A DNA stretch of 49,396 bases from CAZGAH01 sp964523295 (lineage in GTDB: Bacteria; Desulfobacterota; Desulfovibrionia; Desulfovibrionales; Desulfovibrionaceae). A program made the translations under genes and the position numbers. The notes beneath the pieces were generated by a model. The model ran no database searches. It was given only the letters and a program-made list of their open reading frames with translations, and was not told the DNA's origin. Shown piece after piece: positions 41,501-49,396 of the stretch. The first letter of the stretch is position 1. Each line of letters opens with the position of its first letter. Location of the stretch: the NCBI GenBank assembly GCA_964523295.1, contig CAZGAH010000029.1, positions 1 through 49,396 of the forward strand, in the 5' to 3' direction.

Positions 41501-42240
41501 GCATGGGCGGAAAGAAAGGCGATGCTCTGCTGCAATGGCGTACTCGTTCCATCCGGCTCGCGCAGATTGTCCAGGCGTAGCAGAATGCTGTCCTTGGGCA
41601 GCTGGGCCAGGGTCTCGCCGAAATCCACGCGCGGGACATCCAGAAATTCCTGAATCTCCATCTTCCGGGAAAATTCACCGATGCGCTCGCGGAAAAAGGT
41701 CATGTTCACGGCGCCCGGGCCGCCACTGCCGCCGACGACGATCAGATGCCTGGCGCGGGGGAACAGCTTCAAGGCCAGATTGACCGTTCCGACGATGTCC
41801 ACGGCCTCGTTCACGCCCGTGACGTCGGCCTGGCCGGCCAGGAGGTGCGGAGTGACGTTGTTGACGCCGCAAAAGACCACCGGCATCCCCGGCGTGAAGG
41901 AAGGCCGGAAGCGGAATAGAAAGTCCAGAGCTGCATTGTCCGAGACGAGCGCGAGATCGAGGCTGCTGTCCGAGTACTTGGTCTGGAGAAAGCGCTCGAA
42001 CTCGGCGAGATAGCGGTCGCCCTGATGGCGGCGCGCGTCGAGGCTCTCGATGTGCAGCCGTACGTCCGCCCCGGCCAGCTCCTCGCCGATGCCTTCCAGC
42101 ACGGATGCCGTCCACGGGTCCGCGATATCATAGGAGAGGAGAATAAGCACATCGGACGGCCTCGGGGATGCCGCCCCGTGCCCCTGGGCAAGAAACAGGC
42201 CAAAAAACAGGAACGCAAGCGCCGAAGCACACCGGATCAT
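38554..42240 (-). CDS. Hybrid histidine kinase with periplasmic ABC-type binding domain and PocR domain
   Basis: This is a 1228-residue protein. A signal sequence (ALAFLFFGLFLAQG) precedes a periplasmic binding-protein-like domain (about 28-335; VLILLSYDIADPWTASVLEG, FCGVNNVTPHLLAGQADVTG), resembling the ABC_sub_bind family. TM is at about 343-365. Then come PAS (about 375-490), a PocR domain (about 505-680; ICTRFHRAHPETARNCLESD and FRRYRCKNAMWDMVTPVVVG, with paired Cys), a second PAS (about 700-815), a HisKA His near 865 (SHEIRTPLSGV) and an ATPase domain (NLVGNALKF, VADTGIGIP, GAGLGLSI). The C-terminal receiver has its Asp near 1150 (LLLLDVQMPVLDG). A fused binding domain removes the need for a separate periplasmic protein. 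PocR domains bind small ligands in other proteins. A good promoter lies just upstream. Confidence 0.92.
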   Translation of the reverse strand: MIRCASALAFLFFGLFLAQGHGAASPRPSDVLILLSYDIADPWTASVLEGIGEELAGADVRLHIESLDARRHQGDRYLAEFERFLQTKYSDSSLDLALVSDNAALDFLFRFRPSFTPGMPVVFCGVNNVTPHLLAGQADVTGVNEAVDIVGTVNLALKLFPRARHLIVVGGSGGPGAVNMTFFRERIGEFSRKMEIQEFLDVPRVDFGETLAQLPKDSILLRLDNLREPDGTSTPLQQSIAFLSAHAPCPTFSFWDFDMGHGALGGIVVSGPAQGRAAAGLALQVLRSRPSPLPAVLMHSPNVPMFDYNQLLRFDVDMASLPPDSTIINRPITFYTQHKLLIWSGAIGVGMMLLCILWLAAALLARRTAERALRRRTAELSTILDALPALVWVSLDPECRVITGNRAVNELFGVSTGMNVSQTSAEQGQAIAIKHVRPDGSEYQAEELPMQQAIASGKPVYSEEFSYILPDGRALPVSGNATPLFDEQGRPRGAVAVYWDITERKRAVEALRESESRVRNKLNAILEPEGDLENLELADVVDIEALASLMRDFSAYTGLPAALIDVHGRILTSAGSTDICTRFHRAHPETARNCLESDIKLARGVAPGTFRRYRCKNAMWDMVTPVVVGGKHLANLSLGQFLFDDEALEEETMRRQAQRYGFDEQDYLDAYRRMPRSSREKALRVMTYYCKLIDLISRLSYGNIKLARTTEALARSEHRYRMVSQSTYDFAFSCSKGLAGYTLDWLSGAAERITGYAITEIMTEKCWGFLVLAEDRPVFERNVISLHPEETRECELRIVRKDEDICWLQVNTTCIFDAGRKLKIIYGACKDISERKQAGQALADAKEAAEAANRAKSEFLANMSHEIRTPLSGVMGMLQLLHGTSLNAEQSEYSASAIQACKRLVRLLTDILDLSRIEAGKITIQHAPLHLAETVRHIEDLYQPIARESGVTLRSELDPDIPAFVLGDSTRLQQVLANLVGNALKFTDAGSVSLAADLLPAVQEQTCRVLFSVADTGIGIPDEKLDRLFKPFSQVNEGFTRNYQGAGLGLSICKRLVELMGGNIAVDSAPGAGTTVYFSITFLQSTEEQELPEQPARKTFNGCSGLKVLLAEDEHISRLAASRLLEKLGCLVTAVEDGQQVLDALRQEPFDLLLLDVQMPVLDGIATTQAIRGGQVPRDRMAIPIVAMTAYAMPGDRDVFLNTGMNGYISKPADPEELMQVIDEVMRR

Positions 42241-42281
42241 CCAAGGGTTCCTTATTGTAACTTCAATTGATTATTGCTTAA

Positions 42282-42310
42282 ATAATACAAGAAATCGATG
42301 TGGAATGCAA
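42282..42310 (-). promoter_or_regulatory. Sigma70-type promoter of the hybrid kinase gene
   Basis: On the minus strand, TTGCAT (42310-42305) is separated by 17 bp from TATTAT (42287-42282), which is close to consensus. The -10 box ends about 40 bp before the start codon at 42240. The segment is strongly A+T-rich compared with its surroundings. Confidence 0.65.
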
Positions 42311-42534
42311 GCTGCGTTTGAGTTTGTTGCAGTCGCGGCCGATGTCGAAAAAATACACGGTGTTGACTGCGATGGAGCTGCAGGGCCGTCTGTGCGGTGT
42401 GCGGGTGAATGGCCAGGGAGCGGAATGCTGCCCGGGTGTGGGCGTTTTCGTCTTTGCGTATCCGGCGGCGGTCCTTGCCAAAGGGGAAATGGCCAGCTCA
42501 ACCGGGAGGCTGCGCGGGGGAATCCGGGGCCAGG

Positions 42535-43854
42535 TCAGCCGTCCACGACGTCGCGGGACAGGAGGTTGTGGTTCAACAGGGACGAGCGCACGGTGTATTC
42601 GGAAACCTCGAAGAATTCCGCGGCTTCTTCCCGACGTGCTTCTGAAAAATCGTTGTCCAGAAAATCCCGCAGCAGTTGAATGGGGCACAGAAATTCACTG
42701 GCAAAGGCCCGTTGGACTTTCTGTCTGGCGGTAGGGCAATCCGTCAGGGGGCGCCAGGCGTCCTGAGGCGGAGCAATGAGCAGGTCCGCCAGGACGCGCG
42801 CCGCTTCGAAGCGCTGACCCGTCCGCCTGGGGCGCCGGAAGAACAGCTTCAGCGCGTTGCTGTTGCTGCCCAGCACGGCCAGTCCCAAGGGCCGCCGACC
42901 GGCCGGAGCATCCGGAAAGACCGACGCCGCGGAGGGGAGTTGAAACAGCTCCTTGAAGAGCTCGTCCGAAACCGCACCCTTCAGGTCCAGCTTCGAGCGG
43001 AGCACCCGGGCCAGCTCCCAGCCCCGCTCCCAGGGTGGAAGCGTCTTCCGGATGCGCCCGATGTTCTTGCGCAGCGCGGGATCGAAGGCGGCGCTGATGC
43101 CTTCTGAACGGGACATGTCAATGATACGTTCCAGGGCCACGCCTGGATTGGCGCCGGAACACAATGGCGCGATCTCGGCTATTGCCGACTGCCCCGCGTC
43201 CTTGCTCAATCGCAGCAGGTCCTGGATGACGGAGGGAGGCGCTTCGTCCGGATCGAAGCCCATGCGCGCCTCGATTTGCCGGAAGAAGGCCGACGGGGGG
43301 TCGGACCGCTCGGCCTGTACTTCTCTCCAGACGGCCTCGAGTTCGGAGTTTTTCACACCGCGATCACGCAACCGCGCCAGGGTCAATTCGATAAAGTCCG
43401 CAACGCCGCGCTCGAAGTCGGCGCCGGGAACAGACCCGCGTATCTCCCCGACATAGCGCAGCATGGCTTTTGACGAGGGGGAGGAGGCGGAGACAACGAT
43501 ATCAATGTTTTCGCCGTCGGCCTCGAAACGCAGGGGCGGCCAGAGAAAGCCATGTCCCGCGGCGCCGGCTTCGTGGGACATCTTCCAGTCGATACTGGTC
43601 TGGTCGGTAGTATTTGAACCAGGAGGCAAGGCTGGTTCCCAGCGCAATCGCCACCATGATGCAGCGAGCCAGAGGGCCAGCGGACAGGCGGAGAGCAGAA
43701 CCTTGTCGACCAGGGTCTCTGACCATCGGTTCTCAGCCCTGGTTACACACACGCCATTGACATGGATGGAGAGGTACGCCGCGGTCGCCCGCTCTTCAGG
43801 CGGGCCGTATTCGCCGTGTTCCCACTCGGCGTGTATTGTAAACGCGCTGCTCAC
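42535..43854 (-). CDS. Degenerate ImmA/IrrE-like protein without the metalloprotease motif
   Basis: The protein has 439 residues from the GTG at 43854, which overlaps the stop of a 32-codon ORF (GTGA). The N-terminal 300 residues are unfamiliar and mostly helical (EVQAERSDPPSAFFRQIEAR and LPPWERGWELARVLRSKLDL). The last 120 residues follow the ImmA/IrrE plan: GLAVLGSNSNALKLFFRR, then GQRFEAARVLADLLI where active members have 'rrFtlAHElGHll', then QRAFASEFLCPI corresponding to 'AnrFAaeLLmP', and a helix with FFEVSEYTVRSSLLNH. The HExxH zinc site is replaced by ARVLA, so proteolysis is not expected. The similarity is by motif order, so the family call is moderate. It may retain a regulatory or binding role. 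It is downstream of the GGDEF-EAL gene on the same strand. Confidence 0.65.
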   Translation of the reverse strand: MSSAFTIHAEWEHGEYGPPEERATAAYLSIHVNGVCVTRAENRWSETLVDKVLLSACPLALWLAASWWRLRWEPALPPGSNTTDQTSIDWKMSHEAGAAGHGFLWPPLRFEADGENIDIVVSASSPSSKAMLRYVGEIRGSVPGADFERGVADFIELTLARLRDRGVKNSELEAVWREVQAERSDPPSAFFRQIEARMGFDPDEAPPSVIQDLLRLSKDAGQSAIAEIAPLCSGANPGVALERIIDMSRSEGISAAFDPALRKNIGRIRKTLPPWERGWELARVLRSKLDLKGAVSDELFKELFQLPSAASVFPDAPAGRRPLGLAVLGSNSNALKLFFRRPRRTGQRFEAARVLADLLIAPPQDAWRPLTDCPTARQKVQRAFASEFLCPIQLLRDFLDNDFSEARREEAAEFFEVSEYTVRSSLLNHNLLSRDVVDG

Positions 43855-43949
43855 GGCTTCCTCCAACGGGCGAGCACTTCTTTCAGGAACGAGTCATCCT
43901 CGGACAGAGGGTAGCCATGACAGGTGCCCTTGTCATCCATTTTTGCCAT
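43851..43949 (-). CDS. 32-residue ORF coupled to the ImmA/IrrE-like gene
   Basis: An ATG at 43949 with AGGA 6 bases upstream opens MAKMDDKGTCHGYPLSEDDS followed by FLKEVLARWRKP. The stop codon overlaps the next gene's GTG start (GTGA), the hallmark of translational coupling. The start lies 24 bp after the GGDEF-EAL stop codon. The product is too short for any family I know; it could be a real small protein or a leader ORF. Confidence 0.5.
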   Translation of the reverse strand: MAKMDDKGTCHGYPLSEDDSFLKEVLARWRKP

Positions 43950-43973
43950 CTGCTGTCCTGCCTGCCTCCCGAC

Positions 43974-46763
43974 TCATTGCACGCAGCGCGCCGCCTGGGT
44001 GAAGTACTGCTCGACATCTGCCGCCGGGAGCGGGCGGCTGAGCAGGTAGCCCTGGGCGTAGTTGCAGAGGTAGCTGGACAGCAGCTTGAGGATATCTTCG
44101 GTCTCGATGCCCTCGGCCACGACGTCCATGCCCAGGGCATGGGCCAGATCGATGATGATGCGCACGATGCGTGCGTCGCGCTCGCTTTCGTGCAAATGGC
44201 TGATGAAGCTGCGGTCCATTTTGAGCGTATCGAAGGGCAGGGCCCGCAGATATCCCAGCGAGGAGTAGCCGGTGCCGAAGTCGTCGAGCGCGGTGCGTAC
44301 GCCAAAATGGCGCAGGGTCTCCAGGATCTCCTTGGCCGTATCCAGATCTTCGAGCAGCAGGCTTTCCGTGAGCTCCAGCTTCAGGTATTGTGCCCCCACG
44401 CCGGTGTCCTTGAGCACCTGGCGTACAAGCTCCACGGGGTCGGTCTGGTAGAACTGGCGTCCGGACAGGTTGACATTCATCGTGAAGGGGCGCTGGCCGT
44501 CAAAGCGGTCCAGCCAGTCCCTGGCCTGCCGGCAGGCCTGATGGAGCACGAATTCTCCCAGGGCGAGAATCTGGCCGGTTTCTTCGGCAATCGGGATGAA
44601 GACCCCGGGCGGGACCAGGCCACGTTCAGGGTGGTTCCAGCGCACCAGGGCCTCGAATCCGCCCAGTTGCAGCGTATCCAGCGAAAAAATCGGCTGAAAG
44701 TGAAGAAAAATCTGACCGTGATGCAGGGCCGTGCGTAGCGACTGTTCCAGATGCATCCGTTCCAGGACTTTATTGTGCATAGAGAGGTCGAAGACCACGG
44801 ACTGCCCCTTGCCCTGGTCCTTGGCCTGATACATGGCGATATCGGCGTCGCGCAGCACCTGCTCCGGCTCGGTGTACTCGTGTTTGCCAAAAACAACGCC
44901 AAAGGAGGCGCTGGTCTGCATTTCGTAACCGTCGATGGAGAACGGTTCCCTGATCAGCTGTTTCAGGCGGTCCGCCAGCCGCAGTATTTGGGTCATGTCG
45001 AACAGGCGATCGAAGAGCACGGCAAACTCGTCGCCCCCGAAACGCGCCGGGAGACAATCCCGGGGTACGCTCCGGGCCAGGCGTGAGGCCAGCTGTTTCA
45101 GCAGCTGGTCGCCCAGGGTATGACCGAAGCTGTCGTTGATGAGCTTGAAGTTGTCCAGGTCGAAAAACAACATGCCATAGCGCTGCATGGCGTCGCCCTT
45201 GTAGCGGTCGATGGCCTCATGCAGGCGGCGCATGAATTGCGCCCGGTTGGGCAGCCCGGTCAGCTCGTCGTGAAACGCCTGGTGGCGGAGACGTTCCTCG
45301 GCGCGCAAGCGGTCGGTAATGTCGCGGGAAAAGCTCGCCAGTTGCACGACCTGGCCGGAGGCGTCGAAAATGGGATAGAGCCGAATCCGAAAGCAGCGTT
45401 CCTGCCGAAAATCGTCGAAAACGACACCGGTTTTCCTCTCGACGACCTCACCAATCCGGTTTTTGCGGATCATTGCAGAGTCTGACGGCAGAAAGTCGGC
45501 AATGTCCTGATCCAGCAGTTCCCGGGCATGTTTGCCGCGTCGCTGCGCGGCCTGCTCGTTGACGATGAGGATTCTTCCTTGCGTATCGATGAGCATTGCG
45601 GAGTCCGGCGTGGCGTTGAGCAATGCGCGGATGCGCTGCTCGCTTTCGCAGAGTTTCTCTTCTATAGCCAGATGCCGGTATTCGCGCTCTTCCAGAGCCT
45701 CGGCCATGGAGTTGAAGGCGTTGCAGAGCGCGTGCAGCTCTGTGGCCGAGGCCGGGAGCACGCAGCGGGCGTCGAGTTCGCCGCCGGCAAGACGCTGCGA
45801 GACGAGGACCAGGGATTGCACCGGCCGCAGGATGAACCGTCGGCCCAGCACCCGCGCGACCAGCAGAATGGCCAGGGCGAAGAGCGCCATGGCCGTCATG
45901 CTCGAGGCCAGAAGCCGGTAGGCCTGCCCGAAGACCGCCGTCTCGGGGATGCCGATGCGGATGAAAATATCTCCGCTCTCCGGAGCGAGTCGGAAGCGCT
46001 GAAAAATGTACAGCCGACGCACGCCGTCCAGGCCCGTCTCGATGATGGCGGCCTCCCTGGGAGGCGCGGCGAGCAGCGGGCGCAAGGACGCCTGGATGCC
46101 TTTCCCGAGCCAGCGTTCCGGTTCGGGATGGCGATAGAGGATCGTCCCGCTCGCGTCGCAGAGCACAAAGGTCGTTCCCTCGGGCAGCCTGAGCGCGTCG
46201 CCGAACGTACCGAAGGCTGCCAGATCGTATTCGAGCACCAGTACGGACGCTACGTCGCCGTTGGCGTCAGTAACCGGCGCGGCAAAGGGAATGATGGCGC
46301 GGTGTCTCTGGTCATCGATGTACACCCGACCGACGGAAAATGTTTTGGCGTCGCGCGCCTGCCGGAAAAAGTCCCAGTCCGGGCCGGCGGGACTGCTCGA
46401 CGGCGGCCGGTGGGCGCAGGAGACGCTGCCGTCGGGAGCGAGCAGGTAGAGATTGGCGAACTCGGGATTGCTGTTGAGCAGGGCGTGGAATACGGTGGAG
46501 CAGGCCTCAGGGTCGGGGGTGCGGATATCCGGAATAAAGGTCAGGGTACCGAGCAGGCGCTGCGTTGATTTGCGTATCTGCTCCGGTATCGAGATGAAGG
46601 CCTGGATGGCCTGGCGGGAGGATTCCCGGGCCAGGCGTTCCGACTGCTGACGGAAGTGGACTCCCAGCCAGGCCGTAGCCAGCGCGGCCGGCGCAAAGGC
46701 CAGCAGCACCAGCCCGAGAAGCAGCGTATGCAGATTGATCCGGTTCAGAATGGCGTGTTTCAC
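43974..46763 (-). CDS. Membrane GGDEF-EAL protein with Cache, HAMP and PAS domains
   Basis: This is a 929-residue protein with a GTG start at 46763, preceded by GAGG at 10 bases. TM1 is at about 12-33, followed by a periplasmic dCache-type domain (about 40-285; NSNPEFANLYLLAPDGSVSC). TM2 is at about 290-310, then HAMP and PAS (about 385-500; NATPDSAMLIDTQGRILIVN). The GGDEF domain (about 510-670) has an intact ARFGGDEFAVL active site near 577. The EAL domain (about 680-925) keeps FEALVRWNHPERG, the NVNLSG, LTES, DDFGTGYSSL and AEGIET motifs, so both synthesis and breakdown of cyclic di-GMP are possible. The net activity cannot be read from sequence. It lies between a chemoreceptor gene and the coupled 32-codon / ImmA-like pair. 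Confidence 0.93.
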   Translation of the reverse strand: MKHAILNRINLHTLLLGLVLLAFAPAALATAWLGVHFRQQSERLARESSRQAIQAFISIPEQIRKSTQRLLGTLTFIPDIRTPDPEACSTVFHALLNSNPEFANLYLLAPDGSVSCAHRPPSSSPAGPDWDFFRQARDAKTFSVGRVYIDDQRHRAIIPFAAPVTDANGDVASVLVLEYDLAAFGTFGDALRLPEGTTFVLCDASGTILYRHPEPERWLGKGIQASLRPLLAAPPREAAIIETGLDGVRRLYIFQRFRLAPESGDIFIRIGIPETAVFGQAYRLLASSMTAMALFALAILLVARVLGRRFILRPVQSLVLVSQRLAGGELDARCVLPASATELHALCNAFNSMAEALEEREYRHLAIEEKLCESEQRIRALLNATPDSAMLIDTQGRILIVNEQAAQRRGKHARELLDQDIADFLPSDSAMIRKNRIGEVVERKTGVVFDDFRQERCFRIRLYPIFDASGQVVQLASFSRDITDRLRAEERLRHQAFHDELTGLPNRAQFMRRLHEAIDRYKGDAMQRYGMLFFDLDNFKLINDSFGHTLGDQLLKQLASRLARSVPRDCLPARFGGDEFAVLFDRLFDMTQILRLADRLKQLIREPFSIDGYEMQTSASFGVVFGKHEYTEPEQVLRDADIAMYQAKDQGKGQSVVFDLSMHNKVLERMHLEQSLRTALHHGQIFLHFQPIFSLDTLQLGGFEALVRWNHPERGLVPPGVFIPIAEETGQILALGEFVLHQACRQARDWLDRFDGQRPFTMNVNLSGRQFYQTDPVELVRQVLKDTGVGAQYLKLELTESLLLEDLDTAKEILETLRHFGVRTALDDFGTGYSSLGYLRALPFDTLKMDRSFISHLHESERDARIVRIIIDLAHALGMDVVAEGIETEDILKLLSSYLCNYAQGYLLSRPLPAADVEQYFTQAARCVQ

Positions 46764-46887
46764 GACAGCGACCTCGCCTTGATGACAGCAGGTTCAGGTT
46801 CCGCGTAGGCCGGTGCCGCTTTTTCGCCGTGGCAGGCACGTACCGTGTCATTACGTTTGTAATTCCGACAAAACGCAGCTCCGGGTA

Positions 46888-46930
46888 GCCATTGCGGGCG
46901 CCTGACATCGAGTCTGACGCCCGCAATGGC
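46888..46930. terminator. 13-bp hairpin between the chemoreceptor and GGDEF-EAL genes
   Basis: GCCATTGCGGGCG (46888-46900) pairs perfectly with CGCCCGCAATGGC (46918-46930), 15 bp after the chemoreceptor stop codon (46945). It has the position of a terminator but no T-run, so it may only partly separate the two genes. Confidence 0.5.
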
Positions 46931-46944
46931 GCTGCTGTACCTGC

Positions 46945-48900
46945 TCAAGCGCGCAGGTCGCTGATGAGGTGTTGCAACTCGTCGGCCATGTCCGCCAGCT
47001 CATGCACCGCGGAGGCTGCCGAGGCCATGTCATCGGCCGAGTCGGTCGCGATGCGGTTGACCTCGTCGGTCGCCCGGCTGACCTCTTCGGCGGCGGCGGA
47101 CTGCTGGTGGGAGGCCGCGGCAATGCCCTGGATCTGCTCGGCGGTCGAGTCGGCAAAACCGACGATTTCGGTCAGGGCCGAGCCGGATTTGCCGGCCAGG
47201 TCGTTGGCCTGGTCCACGGAGGCCGAGACGCTGTCCATGTTGCGCATGTTACGGCGGGCTGCTTCCTGGATGGTGGAGATGCGATCCTCGACTTCGCGCG
47301 TCGCGGTCATGGTCTTTTCAGCCAGCTTGCGCACCTCGTCCGCGACGACGGCGAAACCTCGCCCGGCCTCTCCGGCCCGGGCCGCCTCGATCGCGGCGTT
47401 CAGCGCCAGCAGGTTGGTCTGATCCGCGATCTCGTTGATGACGTTGATGACCTGGCCGACGGACTCGGCGTCGTTGCCCAGGACCAGCATGTCGCTCTTG
47501 AGCCGGTTGGCGATTTCATTCACGGTATTGATCGCGGCAGCGGCCTGCTTCACCACCTGCGATCCGCTCTGGGCATTGTCTTTCGTCTTTTCGGCCATGT
47601 CGGCCGCAACGTTCGCGTTGCGCGCGATTTCTATAACAGTCGCGCTCATTTCCTCCATGGCGGAAGCTGTTTCCTGCATGCGCTCCTGCTGGGTCGCGGC
47701 CCCGCGACTGACCTGCTCGGTGCGGGCAGAAAGCGCCCTGGTGGCCGCGGCCAGTCTGTCCGCGATGGTCCCGGCCTGGCCGGCAACCCGGATCATCTTG
47801 TCCAGCAGCTGCTGAACGTGTTCTTCCTTGCGGCAGGCCTCGGCCGTCGCGGCCTGGGCCACCTCCTTCTGCTGCAAGGCCTCCTGTTCTTTAATTTCAA
47901 CCGCCTTGATGGTGGAGCGTAGCGTACGGACCATGCTGGCGACGTCGTCGCGCAAGGCGGCGAATTCCCCCTCGAAAGTCCCCACCGGCACAGCCTCCAT
48001 GTTGCCCTGGGCCACCTGTCGTGAGTAGCCCTGAAGGGCGGCAAGCGCGGTCGTCATGCTGCGCAACAGCCAGAGCACCATGCCCAGGATGAGCGCCGAA
48101 ACCAGGATTTCGATGCCCAGAATCACCATGTCCGTATTCTGCTGCACCCGCTCGCGCTCTTTTTCGTAATAGCGACGGATCTTCTCGATCTGCGGCTCCA
48201 GCTTGCGGGCCTTGTCGATCATCCGGGATTCAATGTCAGCACTCTGCTTCATCAACCGGACATAGCGATCGAAGGTTTCCATGAAGGTGACCAGGCTGCT
48301 CAGCTTCTCTTCAACGTTACCCTCGCCGCTTTTTTTGATCAGCTCCTGGAGCTGCTTTTCATGGCTGCGCATCTTGTCCAGATATTCGTCCTTGACGCGC
48401 ATCAGATAGTTTTTCTCCTGCCGCCGCAATTGCAGCAGGGCGATGAGCACCTCCTTGTCCTTCGTCGACGCGAGCGTCGACTCCAGTGCCCGGGCGGCGC
48501 GCACAAAGGACCCGGAAACGCCGTCGAGATCGTCGAGCCCCATGGCGATCTGATTATCGGCATAGGTTCGGAACAGGCTCCCGTATTCGGCCAGCAGCGC
48601 TTCGGCGTCCTTGCACAGCTCCGTGCGTGAGGGATCCTGCGCGGCGATCGCCTTGATGTACCCGGAAGCGGCGCGGATGTGCGCCAGGGTCTTCTCCATG
48701 TAGTCCGTCTTGCGCCGGGTCTGGAAATTCTTTTCCTGGCGCCTGGCCTGGAGCACCTCGAACTCCGCATCGACGGCCAGGCTGGCCAGCGTAACGCTGG
48801 TGTGTACGGCCACGCCGCCAAGCTTGCCAGCCGCGAAAATGCCGGCGAAACCGACGATGCATAAGCCCAGGAGAAGGTACAGCTTCGTTTTTACGCCCAT
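46945..48900 (-). CDS. Methyl-accepting chemotaxis protein with a helical periplasmic sensor
   Basis: This is a 651-residue receptor with GAGG 6 bases before the ATG. TM1 is at about 6-27. The periplasmic region (28-265) is entirely helical, with repeated LQLRRQEKNYLMR-type stretches (QARRQEKNFQTRRKTDYMEK and RRQEKNYLMRVKDEYLDKM). This duplication is characteristic of the HBM (helical bimodular) sensor domain. TM2 is at about 268-288, followed by HAMP, a long coiled coil and the signalling hairpin tip (NLLALNAAIEAARAGEAGRG). HBM receptors are known to bind small organic acids; the ligand here is unknown. No CheR pentapeptide is present at the C-terminus (HLISDLRA). The receptor is followed by the GGDEF-EAL gene on the same strand. 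Confidence 0.92.
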   Translation of the reverse strand: MGVKTKLYLLLGLCIVGFAGIFAAGKLGGVAVHTSVTLASLAVDAEFEVLQARRQEKNFQTRRKTDYMEKTLAHIRAASGYIKAIAAQDPSRTELCKDAEALLAEYGSLFRTYADNQIAMGLDDLDGVSGSFVRAARALESTLASTKDKEVLIALLQLRRQEKNYLMRVKDEYLDKMRSHEKQLQELIKKSGEGNVEEKLSSLVTFMETFDRYVRLMKQSADIESRMIDKARKLEPQIEKIRRYYEKERERVQQNTDMVILGIEILVSALILGMVLWLLRSMTTALAALQGYSRQVAQGNMEAVPVGTFEGEFAALRDDVASMVRTLRSTIKAVEIKEQEALQQKEVAQAATAEACRKEEHVQQLLDKMIRVAGQAGTIADRLAAATRALSARTEQVSRGAATQQERMQETASAMEEMSATVIEIARNANVAADMAEKTKDNAQSGSQVVKQAAAAINTVNEIANRLKSDMLVLGNDAESVGQVINVINEIADQTNLLALNAAIEAARAGEAGRGFAVVADEVRKLAEKTMTATREVEDRISTIQEAARRNMRNMDSVSASVDQANDLAGKSGSALTEIVGFADSTAEQIQGIAAASHQQSAAAEEVSRATDEVNRIATDSADDMASAASAVHELADMADELQHLISDLRA

Positions 48901-49225
48901 GGCTTACCTCGATGCGTTAAGGGTTATACCGGATCAGGGCATTTCACCAACGCAGCGACGGCCAGCGCTACGTGCATGCTTTTCAGTTCAAACCGAAACA
49001 AACAATGCGCACGTCCCCCAAAAGCTTTGTGAAAATTAGCACGAAGACATCGGGATGGCAATGGCACATTATCGCGACCTGAAATTCGGAGCAGGTCTAG
49101 CCGGACAAATCCGGTAGTCTGCGAAAATGAGCTGAACACAAAGACCCGTAGGGTGTAGACTCACTCCATGTCACTGAAGCTCGCCAGTAAGAATGATTTT
49201 CGGGGACGCAAGGGGTGCTGTCGGA
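48901..49225. other. Intergenic region before the right-edge ORF
   Basis: This is the 325-bp leader of the minus-strand chemoreceptor and of the plus-strand edge ORF. A minus-strand TTGCCA with TAATTT 17 bp later (around 49034-49063) is a weak promoter-like match. A short CCGGA/TCCGG stem lies near 49102-49115. Nothing else is supported. Confidence 0.3.
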
Positions 49226-49396
49226 ATGGCAGACCGCTACGCGCGACAACGCGCGGTGGCCGGGGAGTCTAACGCGACGCGGGCGATGGATCGGGTTTAC
49301 GCGCTGAACACCGCGAGCTTCTTTGACGAGCTGTTCCACTCCATCCGCGAGATCGGGGCCTGGCCTTTGCTGGTGGGGTTGGATCCGCAGGATCGC
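49226..49396 (+). CDS. Partial ORF running off the right edge
   Basis: An ATG at 49226, with AAGGGG about 11 bases upstream, opens a frame that remains open for 57 codons to the end of the window. It reads MADRYARQRAVAGESNATRA, then VYALNTASFFDELFHSIREI and a GAWPLLVGLDP segment. The composition looks like real protein. I do not recognise the family; a transposase or phage-type protein is possible but unsupported. Confidence 0.4.
   Translation, partial: MADRYARQRAVAGESNATRAMDRVYALNTASFFDELFHSIREIGAWPLLVGLDPQDR

Noticed and set aside
1..49396. CRISPR array, tRNA or rRNA genes
   Set aside because: No regularly spaced repeats, tRNA-like clover-leaf with TTCRANNY core, or rRNA signature sequence was seen on either strand.

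Overview
The window is high-G+C DNA from a bacterium that looks like an anaerobic, sulfate-reducing member of the Desulfovibrionales. This is an inference from gene content. A rubrerythrin / 2Fe-superoxide reductase / rubredoxin / rubredoxin:oxygen oxidoreductase operon, a tetraheme cytochrome c beside a CxxCH-bearing chemoreceptor, and a very dense set of sensory proteins are all typical of that group. I see no rRNA, tRNA or CRISPR array.

Layout. 1-2490 is an accessory strip: an orphan Cys-rich ORF, a broken nucleotidyltransferase, and a pile-up of insertion sequences (a complete-length IS5/IS427-type element wedged between an IS630 remnant and an IS66 remnant). 2601-4664 is a soluble histidine kinase with four CBS domains. 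5099-11273 is a minus-strand run: small protein, ribbon-helix-helix-like protein, zinc-ribbon ParA ATPase, a second paralogous ribbon-helix-helix-like protein, radical SAM/SPASM enzyme, zinc-ribbon membrane protein and a GT39-type glycosyltransferase. After about 1 kb of decayed DNA comes an envelope block (12262-17156): D,D-carboxypeptidase, SPOR protein and PbpC.

17420-23668 is one 2082-residue gene of visibly lower G+C than its neighbours. It joins an N-terminal Mrr-like endonuclease fold to a long helical/TPR region, a PIN-like nuclease region and a large unassigned C-terminus. It stands alone, with a strong minus-strand terminator just upstream that closes off the next operon. It is the best candidate here for an undescribed (anti-phage type) system.

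23942-30000 is housekeeping and stress: a branched-chain-type substrate-binding protein with a G11 tract at its ribosome-binding site, an Elp3-like radical SAM protein, DNA polymerase III delta', and the oxygen-defence operon. 30239-48900 is a sensory island: a heme-c chemoreceptor with its tetraheme cytochrome, a three-gene periplasmic-binding-protein / Cache-PAS-GAF kinase / receiver system, a hybrid kinase with built-in periplasmic binding and PocR domains, a GGDEF-EAL protein, and a second chemoreceptor. Embedded in it are a decayed DUF4338 (DruA-like) gene and a protein resembling ImmA/IrrE that has lost the HExxH motif. A partial ORF runs off the right edge.
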